The translations under genes were made by a program, and so were the position numbers. A stretch of DNA of 64,000 nt from Clostridia bacterium. Its GTDB lineage: Bacteria > Bacillota > Clostridia > Oscillospirales > Acutalibacteraceae. The stretch is from assembly GCA_017522225.1 (NCBI GenBank), contig JAFWZR010000013.1:1-64000 (forward strand). Direction: 5' to 3'. The first letter of the stretch is position 1. Each line of letters opens with the position of its first letter. The notes below the pieces were generated by a model, which saw only the letters and a list, made by a program, of their open reading frames with translations, was not told the DNA's origin and did not search any database. Shown here in pieces: positions 54,910 to 64,000 of this stretch.

Positions 54910-56181
54910 ATGAAAGCAGTTATTATGGCGGGTGGCTTCGGCACGAGATTGCAGAAGCTTTCCGGAGACAGACCGAAGCCGATGATGGAAATATGCGGTC
55001 GTCCCGTTCTTGAATATCAGATTGAAAACCTGCGTAAATGCGGTATAACAGACATTATTATTGTTGTGCATCATCTGAAAGATAAGATTATGCGTTATTT
55101 CGGTGACGGCTCATTTTTCGGAGTGAGTATCAGCTATTACGAAGAAGATAAGCCTCTCGGCACTGCGGGTGCGCTTTTTAAAATAAAGGATCGGCTGACG
55201 GATGATTTTCTGCTTATCAACGGGGATCTTGTTTTCAGCGTTGATTTCGGCAGAATGATTGATTTTCACATTGTGAAGAACGCTCTTGCTACTCTTTTTG
55301 TTCACCCTAACTCCCACCCGTACGACAGTGAGCTTATAGTTTGCGATAAAGATAATGTTGTAACGGATTGGTTTAAAAACGACGGGCACGGAAACTGCAA
55401 AAACTGCGTTAATGCAGGTATTCATATACTTTCAAAAAAGGTGCTTGACTGTCCCCGTACGCAAAGCAAGCTCAATCTTCGCACGGACGTGCTTGAGCCC
55501 ATTATCGGAACAGGCAGAGTATTTGCTTATCACTCGGCAGAATATGTCAAGGATATGGGCACATCGGACAGGCTCCGCCACGTAACCGCCGATGTAGAAA
55601 ACGGTGTGGTTGACGCTAAACGCTCCGACAGAAAGCAGAAGGCAATTTTCCTTGACCGTGACGGCACGATAAACAAATATAAAGGCTATATCACATCGCC
55701 AAAACAGCTTGAGCTTATCAGCGGTGCGGCTGATGCGATAAAGAAAATAAACCGCAGCGGTTACCTTGCAATTATAATAACAAATCAACCGTCAATCGCG
55801 ATGGGGCGTATGAGCTTTGCCGTGCTTGACGAAATTCACGCGAAGCTCGACACACTTCTGGGCGAAAGCGGTGCTTATGTTGATGCACTCTATTTCTGTC
55901 CGCATCATCCCGACAGCGGCTTTGAAGGTGAAGTGAGTGAGCTTAAGAAAAAATGCGACTGCCGTAAGCCCTCGGGCGGTATGATAAGACAAGCAGCAGA
56001 GGATTTTAACATTGACCTTTCACGCTCGTTTATGGTCGGTGATTCCGAAAGAGACGTGCTTGCAGGACTTGATGCGGGCTGCACTCCGATTTTTCTTACA
56101 GGCAGCGACAACACCCTGAATGTGCGTGATGTAAGAAAATACAAATCACTTGCAGATTTTATAAAGGAAGAGATTGATTAA
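54910..56181 (+). CDS. Fusion of sugar-phosphate nucleotidyltransferase and heptose-bisphosphate phosphatase (HddC-GmhB type)
   Basis: The first 230 residues are a nucleotidyltransferase: MAGGFGTRLQKLSGDRPKPM, LINGDLVF, GIHILSKK. From about residue 240 a HAD domain of GmhB type follows: FLDRDGTINKYKGY, ITNQPSIAMGR, the zinc ligands CPHHP and CDCRKPSGGM, and GDSERDVLAG. One polypeptide would dephosphorylate D-glycero-D-manno-heptose 1,7-bisphosphate and activate the 1-phosphate with GTP. The ATG at 54910 is seven bases from GGTG; a GTG at 54901 is part of that site. The next gene starts on the following base. Confidence 0.85.
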   Translation: MKAVIMAGGFGTRLQKLSGDRPKPMMEICGRPVLEYQIENLRKCGITDIIIVVHHLKDKIMRYFGDGSFFGVSISYYEEDKPLGTAGALFKIKDRLTDDFLLINGDLVFSVDFGRMIDFHIVKNALATLFVHPNSHPYDSELIVCDKDNVVTDWFKNDGHGNCKNCVNAGIHILSKKVLDCPRTQSKLNLRTDVLEPIIGTGRVFAYHSAEYVKDMGTSDRLRHVTADVENGVVDAKRSDRKQKAIFLDRDGTINKYKGYITSPKQLELISGAADAIKKINRSGYLAIIITNQPSIAMGRMSFAVLDEIHAKLDTLLGESGAYVDALYFCPHHPDSGFEGEVSELKKKCDCRKPSGGMIRQAAEDFNIDLSRSFMVGDSERDVLAGLDAGCTPIFLTGSDNTLNVRDVRKYKSLADFIKEEID

Positions 56182-57162
56182 ATGTTTACAACCAGAACAC
56201 CCTTCAGAATGTCTTTCCTCGGCGGAGGAACGGATTTTCCTGCGTATTTCAACGAATACGGCGGGTGTGTTCTGTCTGCAACCTTTAACAAGTATTCGTA
56301 TGTTACGGTACGAAATCTTCCTGCACTTTTTGATTATAAGAATCAGTTTACATATTCAAAAATTGAGCGTTTCAACTCCCCTGACGAGCTTGAGCATCCG
56401 CTTGTGAGGGAAGCGTTGAAATATATAGACATTGACCGTATTCAGATTGCATACGATGCCGACCTTCCCGCAAGATCGGGTATCGGCTCGAGCTCGTCCT
56501 TTGCCGTCGGTCTGCTTAACGAGCTGCATCTTCTTAAGGGAGAGACACTGAGCAAAATGGAGCTTGCAAAGGAAGCTATTTACCTTGAGCGTGTGCTTTG
56601 CAACGAGGCGGGCGGTGTTCAGGATCAGCTTGCAGTTGCCTTCGGCGGTCTTAACCGTATTGATTTTGACGCTGACGGTTACAAGGTCAGACCGATTGTA
56701 ATATCTGAAGAAAGAAAAAATAATTTTAATAAAAATCTTTTGCTTGTGTTTACGGGATTCTCTCATTTTTCAGGTGAGGTTGCCGTCACTCAGCAGAATA
56801 ATATTCCACACAGAACAGCTGAGCTTCATGAAATGAAGAGTCTTGTTTATGAGGGAGAAAAAATCCTCTCATCTGATACAAGCCTTGATGAATTCGGCAG
56901 ATTGCTTGATTACGCCTGGCAATTAAAGCGTTCTCTTTCTGACAAAATAAGCACCTCGGAGATTGACAGCATTTACAGCAATGCCGTCAGAGCGGGTGCT
57001 CTCGGCGGAAAAATCCTTGGTGCGGGAAGCGGCGGATTTATGCTTTTGTATGTCCCCGAAGAAAAACGCAAAAGTGTTTGCGATTTATTTGAGCCGTCAC
57101 GCATTATCCCGTTTGAGTTTGAAAATGACGGAACAAAACTGATTTACGGCGGAGGTAAATAA
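56182..57162 (+). CDS. hddA: D-glycero-D-manno-heptose 7-phosphate kinase
   Basis: A 326-residue GHMP kinase: RTPFRMSFLGGGTDFP at the N-terminus is characteristic of HddA, LPARSGIGSSSSFAVGLL is the ATP loop, GVQDQLAVAFGGLN and GGKILGAGSGGFMLLY complete the family motifs. It phosphorylates heptose 7-phosphate at O-1, the step before GmhB. Starts one base after the fusion gene. Confidence 0.88.
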   Translation: MFTTRTPFRMSFLGGGTDFPAYFNEYGGCVLSATFNKYSYVTVRNLPALFDYKNQFTYSKIERFNSPDELEHPLVREALKYIDIDRIQIAYDADLPARSGIGSSSSFAVGLLNELHLLKGETLSKMELAKEAIYLERVLCNEAGGVQDQLAVAFGGLNRIDFDADGYKVRPIVISEERKNNFNKNLLLVFTGFSHFSGEVAVTQQNNIPHRTAELHEMKSLVYEGEKILSSDTSLDEFGRLLDYAWQLKRSLSDKISTSEIDSIYSNAVRAGALGGKILGAGSGGFMLLYVPEEKRKSVCDLFEPSRIIPFEFENDGTKLIYGGGK

Positions 57163-57165
57163 ACT

Positions 57166-58098
57166 ATGAAAATTTCAATAACAGGCGGTGCAGGCTACAT
57201 CGGCAGTGTGCTTGTACCCGAGCTTCTTCGCCTCGGTCACGAGGTAAGTGTGCTTGATAATTTTTATTTTAACCAGACATCTCTGCTTGACTGCTGCGCT
57301 GATAAAAGCTTCCGTATTGTCCGTGGCGATGCGCGTGACAGAGATACTGTTGCAAGATTTATTGAGGGTGCGGATTTTATCATCCCCCTTGCTGCTCTTG
57401 TTGGCTTTCCGCTTTGTGATTACGATAAAATTGCGGCAAAAAGCACCAACCTGGATGCGGTACTGATGCTGCTTGAATTAAGAAAACCCGAGCAGAAGAT
57501 TATCTTCCCCTGTACGAACAGCGGTTACGGTACATCTGACGGCAGTATCTACTGCACGGAGGACACACCGTTGAATCCCATTTCACTTTACGGCAAAACC
57601 AAGGTTGAAGCGGAAAAAGCTGTGCTTGACAGCGGTAACTCTCTTACATTCCGTTTTGCAACCGTTTTCGGTGCATCCCCGAGAATGAGGCTTGACCTTC
57701 TTGTAAACGATTTTGTTTACCGTGCAGTGAATGACAAAACGATGATAATTTTTGAAGGAAGCTTTAAGAGAAACTTTATTCATATCCGCGACGTTGTGGG
57801 GGCTTATGTTCACGCTATCAACAACTTCGAGAACATGAAGGGTAAGACATATAACTGCGGACTTTCGGATGCTAACCTTTCAAAAATTGAGCTTTGTGAA
57901 AAAATTCAGAAGCATCTTCCGCAGTTTACTTTCTTTGAGTCCGAATTCAATATGGATCCTGACAAGAGAAACTACATCGTTTCCAATGAAAGACTTGAGA
58001 GCACAGGTTGGAAACCGCAGTACTCTCTTGATGACGGAATTGAGGAGCTTATCAAGACCTATTCTGTTATCAAAAATAATTCTTACGCTAATTTTTAA
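57166..58098 (+). CDS. NAD-dependent epimerase/dehydratase
   Basis: A 310-residue extended [31 protein letters not shown] and a catalytic YGKTKVEAEK. The family includes dehydratases and epimerases for sugar nucleotides. Place in the operon suggests action on GDP-heptose or a derivative. 3-base gap from hddA. Confidence 0.82.
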   Translation: MKISITGGAGYIGSVLVPELLRLGHEVSVLDNFYFNQTSLLDCCADKSFRIVRGDARDRDTVARFIEGADFIIPLAALVGFPLCDYDKIAAKSTNLDAVLMLLELRKPEQKIIFPCTNSGYGTSDGSIYCTEDTPLNPISLYGKTKVEAEKAVLDSGNSLTFRFATVFGASPRMRLDLLVNDFVYRAVNDKTMIIFEGSFKRNFIHIRDVVGAYVHAINNFENMKGKTYNCGLSDANLSKIELCEKIQKHLPQFTFFESEFNMDPDKRNYIVSNERLESTGWKPQYSLDDGIEELIKTYSVIKNNSYANF

Positions 58099-58110
58099 GG
58101 TGAACAGCTT

Positions 58111-58476
58111 ATGTTAACGATTCTGAAACCCGATTTTGAATTCAACGATGAGCGCGGCAGACTGATGCAGCTTATGCACGGTGACTGTGCTCAGGTGAAT
58201 TTTGTTGAGTCAAAGCCGTCCAGTCTGCGCGGAGGTCACTTTCACAAATTGAATAAAGAAACCTTTTTTATAATCGACGGCGAGGTTGAGGTAACCGTTA
58301 AAAAAGACCGAGAAGAAAAAACATATCTTTTTAAAAACGGAGATATGTTTTCAATTGACAAAAACGTCGTTCACTATTTTGATTATAAAAAAGAATCTTC
58401 ACTTATTGTTGTTTACGATAAGGGTGTCGAATTGCCTGACGGCACAAAAGATATTTATCCCGAGCAAGGAGAGTAA
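58111..58476 (+). CDS. RmlC-like cupin protein
   Basis: A 121-residue single cupin: GGHFHKLNKETFFIIDGE (metal-binding His-x-His and Glu) and MFSIDKNVVHYF. Such proteins act as sugar-nucleotide 3,4-ketoisomerases or epimerases, or bind sugars. Probably a further modifying enzyme of the same sugar. Confidence 0.75.
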   Translation: MLTILKPDFEFNDERGRLMQLMHGDCAQVNFVESKPSSLRGGHFHKLNKETFFIIDGEVEVTVKKDREEKTYLFKNGDMFSIDKNVVHYFDYKKESSLIVVYDKGVELPDGTKDIYPEQGE

Positions 58477-58479
58477 CCA

Positions 58480-59628
58480 ATGCTTAAAAAGTTTTTTGAA
58501 AAAACTAAATATGAAGCGTGTATACTTATTTTTCTTGTTGTTGAGCTTGTTACTTTTGCTCCGTCAACAGAAAGAGCGACAATCTGGCAATGGCTGCTCT
58601 ACCTCGGAGACTACAGCCACGGTTATATGCCGCGCGCATTCCTGGGAGAAGTGTTGTCGTGGTTTTCAGACACACTCTCAGTCAGTTTGTTATACAATCT
58701 TTCCTATGTCGTGTGTACAATTATGTGTTTTGCAATAGCTGTCATCGGAGGTCAGATAATAAAAAAAGCAGAAAACAAAGTTCCTGCAATCGGCATTACC
58801 GCAATTATGGTATCGTCACCGATTTTTATGCCGGTTATGGCAGGCTGGCTCGGAATAACCGATATTTATCTTATTCTGCTGACGCTTGTCGCCTTTGCTT
58901 TTAATGAAAATAAAATTATGCGATATCTGATACCTGCAATCACTCTCCTGTGTGTTGCAATTCACCACGCATATATGTTTCTTTATATGGTGCCCATCGC
59001 GATTGCTTTGCTTTACGATTTTTTCAAAAACAAAAAGTATGTGCGTGACGGACTGCTGTGCGGTGTGACCTATGCTTCACTGATTGCATTTGCCCTGTTT
59101 ACGGTAAGCTCACGTAATTTAATCGGTTTTGATTCCATCGATGATATGATTGCTTTTATGAAGCAAAAAGCAGAGTTTGATTTTGATGCCGAATGGTTAA
59201 AATCAATTATGGGTAATGAATACTTCACAGGAGTGGATTATCTCAGTAATAACGTCACATCGAGTATGTCTGCTTCTAACCTGCTGGGACTCGCTGTGAT
59301 TTTTGCTCCGCTTTTTGTTTTGTTCGCCTACGGCTGGATTTCTGCAATCAAGACAAGTGAAAAGAAAGAGGAAAAATTTGTATTTTTTCTGTGCCTTATT
59401 CACCCGCTTTCCACAATCCCCGCTTATATCTTCGGCCTTAACTGGAACAGATGGACATCGGCTATTATTACAAGCCAGTGTATTCTGTATCTCTTTATGC
59501 TTTACCGAAAAAATAAGACCGTGACCTGTATTGCAGACAAAACAGCTGAGTTATTTAAAAGGAATTTTATTCCGGTTATATTTTATTTTATTTATTACGT
59601 TTCGTTTGCGAAACTTTTGGGAAATTAA
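58480..59628 (+). CDS. Polytopic membrane protein, possible GT-C glycosyltransferase
   Basis: A 382-residue protein with about ten membrane helices. Between helix 1 and 2 it has YLGDYSHGYMPRAFLGE, like the GYxxRxxLG motif in membrane proteins of polysaccharide clusters that use polyprenyl-linked sugars. AAGGAGAG precedes the start. Its function as polymerase or glycosyltransferase is inferred from context. Confidence 0.6.
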   Translation: MLKKFFEKTKYEACILIFLVVELVTFAPSTERATIWQWLLYLGDYSHGYMPRAFLGEVLSWFSDTLSVSLLYNLSYVVCTIMCFAIAVIGGQIIKKAENKVPAIGITAIMVSSPIFMPVMAGWLGITDIYLILLTLVAFAFNENKIMRYLIPAITLLCVAIHHAYMFLYMVPIAIALLYDFFKNKKYVRDGLLCGVTYASLIAFALFTVSSRNLIGFDSIDDMIAFMKQKAEFDFDAEWLKSIMGNEYFTGVDYLSNNVTSSMSASNLLGLAVIFAPLFVLFAYGWISAIKTSEKKEEKFVFFLCLIHPLSTIPAYIFGLNWNRWTSAIITSQCILYLFMLYRKNKTVTCIADKTAELFKRNFIPVIFYFIYYVSFAKLLGN

Positions 59629-59629
59629 A

Positions 59630-60583
59630 ATGGATATTAAAAAGCTTATTAATAAAACAAAATATTCGCTATTTGCTTTCATTTTACTTGCTATGCCGTC
59701 TTTGATTTTTGACGGCTTCAAAAGTATCCCTGTTTTGGCGTGCAGACTTTTGCTGTGCGTCGGTGTTGCGTTGTTTTTATCGCTTCACATCGGGAAGGAG
59801 TCTTCTGTAAAAGCAGCAGTTCTGCCGACATTTCTGATGCTTGGTCTGATGAGCTGTAATGTCATTTTTCTGACCGACGATGTGCATATATTGCTCTCGT
59901 TGCTTTCGTTTTTCCTTGCACTCTTTTTCAGTGAAAAGCTGATGTGGCTGACTCCTGTTTTTGCAGGCCTGTGCGTTGCGGCGCAGCCTCTTACCATTCT
60001 TTTGCTTGTTCCCGCAATTATCGTCATTCAGCTGATTAAAAAGCAGAATATACCTGCTGTGGTAAGTGTCGGTGTGAGCATTGCGGCATTTGTTCTGACA
60101 AAGCTGTTGGCAGATAACGCTGAGTTTTATGCCGAGCAGGGTGAAGCATATTATCTGTGGCTGCATCCCGTTTTCTTTACCGTAACACATACGGAGTATC
60201 TGTTAAACTATTTACTGTTCAGCCTTCCGCTCATAGCAGTTTTGTTGTGTTATGCTGTCAGTCTGATACTCAAAAAAAATATATTCGCAGGAGTATCCCT
60301 GCCGGTAATAACAATACTTTCTGTTTATGGCTTTTCGCTAAGCAAAAATGTCCATACCGTATTTATGATTCTTATTCCTGCTTTTGCCGTTTTACTTTCA
60401 TTCAACGGCATCGATACACTTAAGAAGGCAACCGATAAAGTTTCGGACTTTTTCGCAAGCCATCTGTTTGTATTTTTACTGACAGTTGCGTTGATTGCAT
60501 CAATGCCGATGATTGTCGGCAATCTGCCGTTCGGGTCTGATTTTTTTGACACATCAACATTTATAATTTTCAGAGAAGAATAG
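59630..60583 (+). CDS. Polytopic membrane protein
   Basis: A 317-residue hydrophobic protein with roughly nine helices. It starts at 59630, one base after the preceding stop; a longer frame from 59531 overlaps the previous gene. The N-terminus, INKTKYSLFAF, resembles that of the preceding protein (FEKTKYEACIL), so they may be distant paralogs. No catalytic motif recognised. Last gene of the polysaccharide operon. Confidence 0.6.
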   Translation: MDIKKLINKTKYSLFAFILLAMPSLIFDGFKSIPVLACRLLLCVGVALFLSLHIGKESSVKAAVLPTFLMLGLMSCNVIFLTDDVHILLSLLSFFLALFFSEKLMWLTPVFAGLCVAAQPLTILLLVPAIIVIQLIKKQNIPAVVSVGVSIAAFVLTKLLADNAEFYAEQGEAYYLWLHPVFFTVTHTEYLLNYLLFSLPLIAVLLCYAVSLILKKNIFAGVSLPVITILSVYGFSLSKNVHTVFMILIPAFAVLLSFNGIDTLKKATDKVSDFFASHLFVFLLTVALIASMPMIVGNLPFGSDFFDTSTFIIFREE

Positions 60584-60584
60584 T

Positions 60585-60612
60585 AAGAGCCGTGAGTCAA
60601 CTCACGGCTCTT
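60585..60612. terminator. Bidirectional terminator
   Basis: AAGAGCCGTGAG (60585-60596) pairs with CTCACGGCTCTT, loop TCAA, then T run; shared by the polysaccharide operon and convergent clpC. Confidence 0.92.
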
Positions 60613-60617
60613 TTTAT

Positions 60618-63056
60618 TCAGAATATAAACTTTTCTCCGTCATAGCTGCAGGTGTGCTTTTCACCTGCTTTTATTTTGCCTTCAAGGATTTCTTCACTCA
60701 GCTTATCTTCAATCTGTGACTGAATTGCACGCTTAAGTGGTCTTGCACCGTAAACAGGATCAAAGCCCTCGTCTGCAATTTTTTCAACCGCACTCTCGTC
60801 AAAATCGAGTTCAATATCCATATCCTTGATTCTGTGAGAAAGCTTTGACAGAAGTCTCTTTGCAATTTCCTTGATATCATCCTTCTTGAGCTGTTCAAAG
60901 ACAATGATGTCATCAACTCTGTTAAGGAATTCAGGACGGAAGCACTTCTTAAGCTCACCCATAACAGCCTCTCGGATAGCAGTCTGACTCATCACACCGC
61001 CATTATCGTCTCCGCTGAAGCCGAGTGCCTTACTGCCCGTATTGCTGATAAGCTTGGCACCGACGTTCGAGGTCATTATGATGATACTGTTCTTGAAATC
61101 GACCTTTCTGCCCTGAGAATCGGTCAGTACACCGTCATCAAGAATCTGCAGAAGCATATTAAAAACATCGGGATGTGCTTTTTCAATTTCGTCAAAGAGA
61201 ACAACGCTGTATGGCTTACGGCGGATTTTTTCAGTAAGCTGACCGCCCTCATCGTATCCGACATAGCCCGGAGGTGAGCCGACAAGTCTTGAGGTGTTAT
61301 GCTTTTCCATATACTCAGACATATCAAGGCGGATCATCGCATTTTCATCACCGAAGAGTGTTGCAGCAAGAGTTTTGCAAAGCTCTGTTTTACCTACGCC
61401 TGTTGGACCGAGGAAGATGAAGGAGCCTGTCGGTCTGTTTGGATCTTTAAGTCCGACTCTGCCTCGTCTTATTGCCCTTGCAACTGCAGAAACAGCCGTA
61501 TCCTGACCGACAATTCTGCTATGCAGTTCGTCTTCCATATTAAGAAGTCTCTGACTTTCCTCCTGTGTCAGCTGAACAACTGGAATGTGTGTCCATTCGG
61601 AAACAATTGCGGCAATTTCATCGGGAGTAACCTCACCGTTTGTTTCGGTTGTCTGCTTTTTCCACGAGTCTTTGAGGTCAAGAAGCTTTTTCTGAAGATA
61701 TTTTTCCTCATCGCGCAATGCAGCAGCGTTTTCAAAATCCTGACTGTTGACTGCGTTATTCTTTTCTTCAGTAATATGCTTGAGCTCTTCCTCAAGCTCA
61801 CGGATATCCTCAGGCGGGGTGTATGCACGGAGTCTTACCTTGGATGCCGCCTCGTCGATTAAGTCGATCGCTTTATCGGGAAGAAATCTGTCTGCGATGT
61901 ATCTTGCAGACATCCTGACCGCTGCCGTAATTGCATCGTCTGTGATTTTAACCTTGTGATGCGCCTCGTATTTATCACGCAGTCCCTTGAGAATTTCAAC
62001 AGCCTCCTCCTGAGTCGGCTCACCGACCGTAACAGGCTGAAAGCGTCTTTCGAGTGCAGAATCCTTTTCGATGTTCTTTCGGTACTCCTCAAGCGTTGTT
62101 GCACCTATTACCTGCATTTCTCCGCGGGCAAGTGCGGGTTTGAGGATGTTTGCCGCATCGACAGCACCCTCAGCTGAGCCTGCACCGATGAGATTGTGCA
62201 CCTCATCAATGAAAAGGATCACATTTTCTGACTTCGCCACTTCGTCCATGGCAGCCTTGATGCGTTCCTCAAAATCACCGCGGTACTTTGTGCCTGCAAC
62301 CATACCTGTGATATCAAGCGCGACAATTCGTTTATCCCGCAGAAGCTCGGGAACCTCGCCTGAAGAAATTTTGAGCGCAAGCCCCTCTGCTATTGCGGTT
62401 TTACCGACTCCCGGTTCACCGACAAGGCAAGGGTTGTTCTTTGTTCATCTGCTGAGAATCTGGATAACACGGTCAATTTCCTTCTGTCTGCCGATAACAG
62501 GGTCGATTTTACCCTCTTTCGCAACCGCGGTAAGGTCTCTGCCGAATTTGTCAAGCGTAGGTGTCGATGCTGCAGCTTTTGGCTTTTGTGCTGACTTAGG
62601 CGATACAATTGACTTGCTGCTGAAAAAATTACGAGTAAGATCTGTTGCAAAGCCGTTTGCACCGACGCCGAGTTTTTCCAGCACATCAACGGCATAACAG
62701 CTGGTATCCTTTACAATCGCAAGCAGAATGTGTTCGGTTCCGACATAATTCTGTTCCATACTTTTTGCCACTGCAACTGCATTTTCAATAATTCTTTTGC
62801 TTCTTGGCGTGAAATCGTTCGGTGACAAAACAGTAGGAGAACCCACACCGACATTTTCCTTGATTTCTTTTTCTATTTTTTCAGATGTTATCGACTCAGC
62901 CTTGAGTGAGCTTTCCGCAACGCTGCCTTCTGTTACTGCGAGGCCGTAGAGCAGATGCTCGGAACCGATATAAGTATGGCCAAGTCGTTCAGCAAAGCTG
63001 ATAGCTGAGTTAAGCGCAGCGTTTGCCTTCTGTGAAAAACCTGTGAATTTGTACAT
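60618..63056 (-). pseudogene. clpC: AAA+ unfoldase ClpC interrupted by an in-frame TGA
   Basis: The frame is a complete ClpC of 812 codons apart from a stop at codon 204 (TGA, 62445-62447). Before it are two Clp_N repeats (FSQKANAALNSAI, SFAERLGHTYIGSEHLLY, MEQNYVGTEHILLAI), and after it Walker A of D1 (GEPGVGKTA), a UVR region, D2 Walker A (GPTGVGKTE) and the C-terminal domain. The stop replaces the second Arg of the conserved SRRTKNNP, so a single C-to-T change (CGA to TGA) explains it. GGGAGG precedes the ATG. The longest downstream restart (62303) begins after Walker A and has no RBS. A base-call error is possible. Confidence 0.9.
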
Positions 63057-63082
63057 TTTATTTTCCTCCCTTAATCCGTTTT

Positions 63083-63111
63083 AAAAAGCTCCGTCAGATA
63101 CGGAGCTTTTT
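63083..63111 (-). promoter_or_regulatory. Hairpin between mcsB and clpC
   Basis: AAAAAGCTCCGT (63083-63094) pairs with ACGGAGCTTTTT (63100-63111), loop of 5. Read on the minus strand a T run follows, so it may terminate or attenuate transcription from mcsB into clpC. Confidence 0.65.
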
Positions 63112-63113
63112 GT

Positions 63114-64000
63114 TTATTCAAGAGCTTCTCTTACCCACTTTGCACGAAGAATATCCCTCTGTTGTGAGGTGAACTCCTTACCCTCTGCAGCATTGATTGT
63201 TGCCGGCTGAACCCTGATGGTAAGCTCGTTGAGCTTCGTGATATCGTAATCGATAGCTTTATTTGAGATACCCATTCTTACAAGTGACGAAAGCTCCATA
63301 AATTCGTCACCGCTGAGCACTCTTGCGTTTTGGAGTATACCCCATGCACGGAAGATTCTGTCCTCCTCGACGGGATTCTCAATAAGCTTTTCAGCCGCTG
63401 CTCTTTCCTGTGCAATGAGCTGAAGTGTGATTGACTGAAGGTTGTTGAGCGCAGATTCCTCGGAGATACCGAGAGTTATCTGATTGCTCAGCTGATAGAT
63501 GTCACCGCGCGGACTGCTGCCCTCTCCGTATGCACCGCGGATAACAAGACCGAGCTTTGAAACAGTTGAGGCAAGCTTGCCGATCTGACCGCATCGGGTA
63601 AGTGCGGGCAAGTGAAGCATAACTGATGCTCTCATTGCAGTGCCGAGATTTGTCGGGCACTGTGTAAGATAGCCGATTCTGTCATCGTAAGCATAGTTGA
63701 GCTTTGAAGAAATAATGTTGTCGATTTTATCCGCAACACTGTATGCCTCTTTGAGAGCAAGACCTGACATCATAACCTGAAGACGGATATGATCCTCTTC
63801 GCAAAGCATAATGCTTACTGCTTCATCATCAGTCAGAAGCAACGCTCTGCCTGCACGGTCGGATGCAAACTCGGGGCTTATGAGATGTCTTTCTGCAAGA
63901 GAGACCGCCTGTGCTCGGGTAAAGTCCTTCATCTGAGTGTAGCCAAAGCCCCAGCTGTCATCTGAAAGAATGGCATTCTTGATTTCTTCGCAGACCTTCT
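63114..64000 (-). CDS. mcsB: Protein-arginine kinase McsB (partial, N-terminus outside window)
   Basis: The frame is open to the right edge, so residues before the visible ones are missing. Guanidino-kinase motifs are present: SWGFGYTQMKDF near the right end, CEEDHIRLQVM and GYLTQCPTNLGTAMRASVMLHLPAL (active site Cys). The C-terminal RDILRAKWVREAL is typical of McsB. It phosphorylates Arg on proteins and repressors such as CtsR, marking them for ClpC. The next gene is clpC, which is broken here. Confidence 0.92.
   Translation of the reverse strand, partial: KVCEEIKNAILSDDSWGFGYTQMKDFTRAQAVSLAERHLISPEFASDRAGRALLLTDDEAVSIMLCEEDHIRLQVMMSGLALKEAYSVADKIDNIISSKLNYAYDDRIGYLTQCPTNLGTAMRASVMLHLPALTRCGQIGKLASTVSKLGLVIRGAYGEGSSPRGDIYQLSNQITLGISEESALNNLQSITLQLIAQERAAAEKLIENPVEEDRIFRAWGILQNARVLSGDEFMELSSLVRMGISNKAIDYDITKLNELTIRVQPATINAAEGKEFTSQQRDILRAKWVREALE

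Noticed and set aside
62445-62447. UGA as a recoded sense codon in clpC
   Set aside because: Several genes in the window end in TGA at the expected length, and the expected residue is Arg, which is not a known UGA reassignment.

Overview
The window looks like a chromosomal segment of a gut-type Clostridia bacterium, most likely Oscillospiraceae/Ruminococcaceae. The evidence is the hrcA-grpE-dnaK-dnaJ order under a CIRCE operator, an mcsB-clpC pair, a SigH-like sigma factor, dockerin, FIVAR and BspA-type leucine-rich-repeat surface proteins, and many secreted or glycan-directed hydrolases. Promoters are mostly good sigma-A matches with 17-bp spacers, and most convergent gene pairs share a bidirectional hairpin terminator. 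No rRNA, tRNA, insertion sequence, prophage or CRISPR array was seen.

Layout. 1-7314 (minus): a giant secreted LRR protein whose dockerin-like end runs off the left edge. 7580-13321: small-molecule phosphoester and ester hydrolases (GDPD-like, inositol-phosphatase-like, SGNH hydrolase, two metallophosphoesterases) plus a decayed metallophosphoesterase remnant. 13389-17569 (minus): a B12-binding radical SAM protein and a large putative glycosidase. 17781-19577: a secreted 5'-nucleotidase with a distinctive Cys/His C-terminal motif. 19648-26719: two divergent glycan operons (GH99-like protein, sulfatase and oxidoreductase on one side; DUF1349 and GH31 on the other). 26850-35747 (minus): three large secreted proteins carrying dockerin and cohesin-like modules, preceded by a strong promoter and a roughly 210-nt structured RNA that resembles the raiA motif. 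36295-48366: housekeeping genes (truB, rsmA, galE, hflX), a sigma factor, a zinc-ribbon protein, a degenerate CPBP membrane protein, an FkbM methyltransferase, an unrecognised glycosidase-like protein and two paralogous secreted proteins with N-terminal dockerins. 48428-53835 (minus): the heat-shock operon. 54014-60583: a heptose-type sugar-nucleotide and surface-polysaccharide operon. 60618-64000 (minus): mcsB and clpC, with clpC broken by an in-frame TGA.

How they fit together. The organism appears to display large protein assemblies and a heptose-containing polysaccharide on its surface, and to use sulfated or branched host or plant glycans. The most interesting items are the three-gene dockerin/cohesin-like operon with its structured RNA leader, the nonsense codon in clpC beside an open mcsB, the nearly identical N-terminal dockerin modules in two otherwise diverged neighbours, and the Cys/His C-terminal tag on the nucleotidase.
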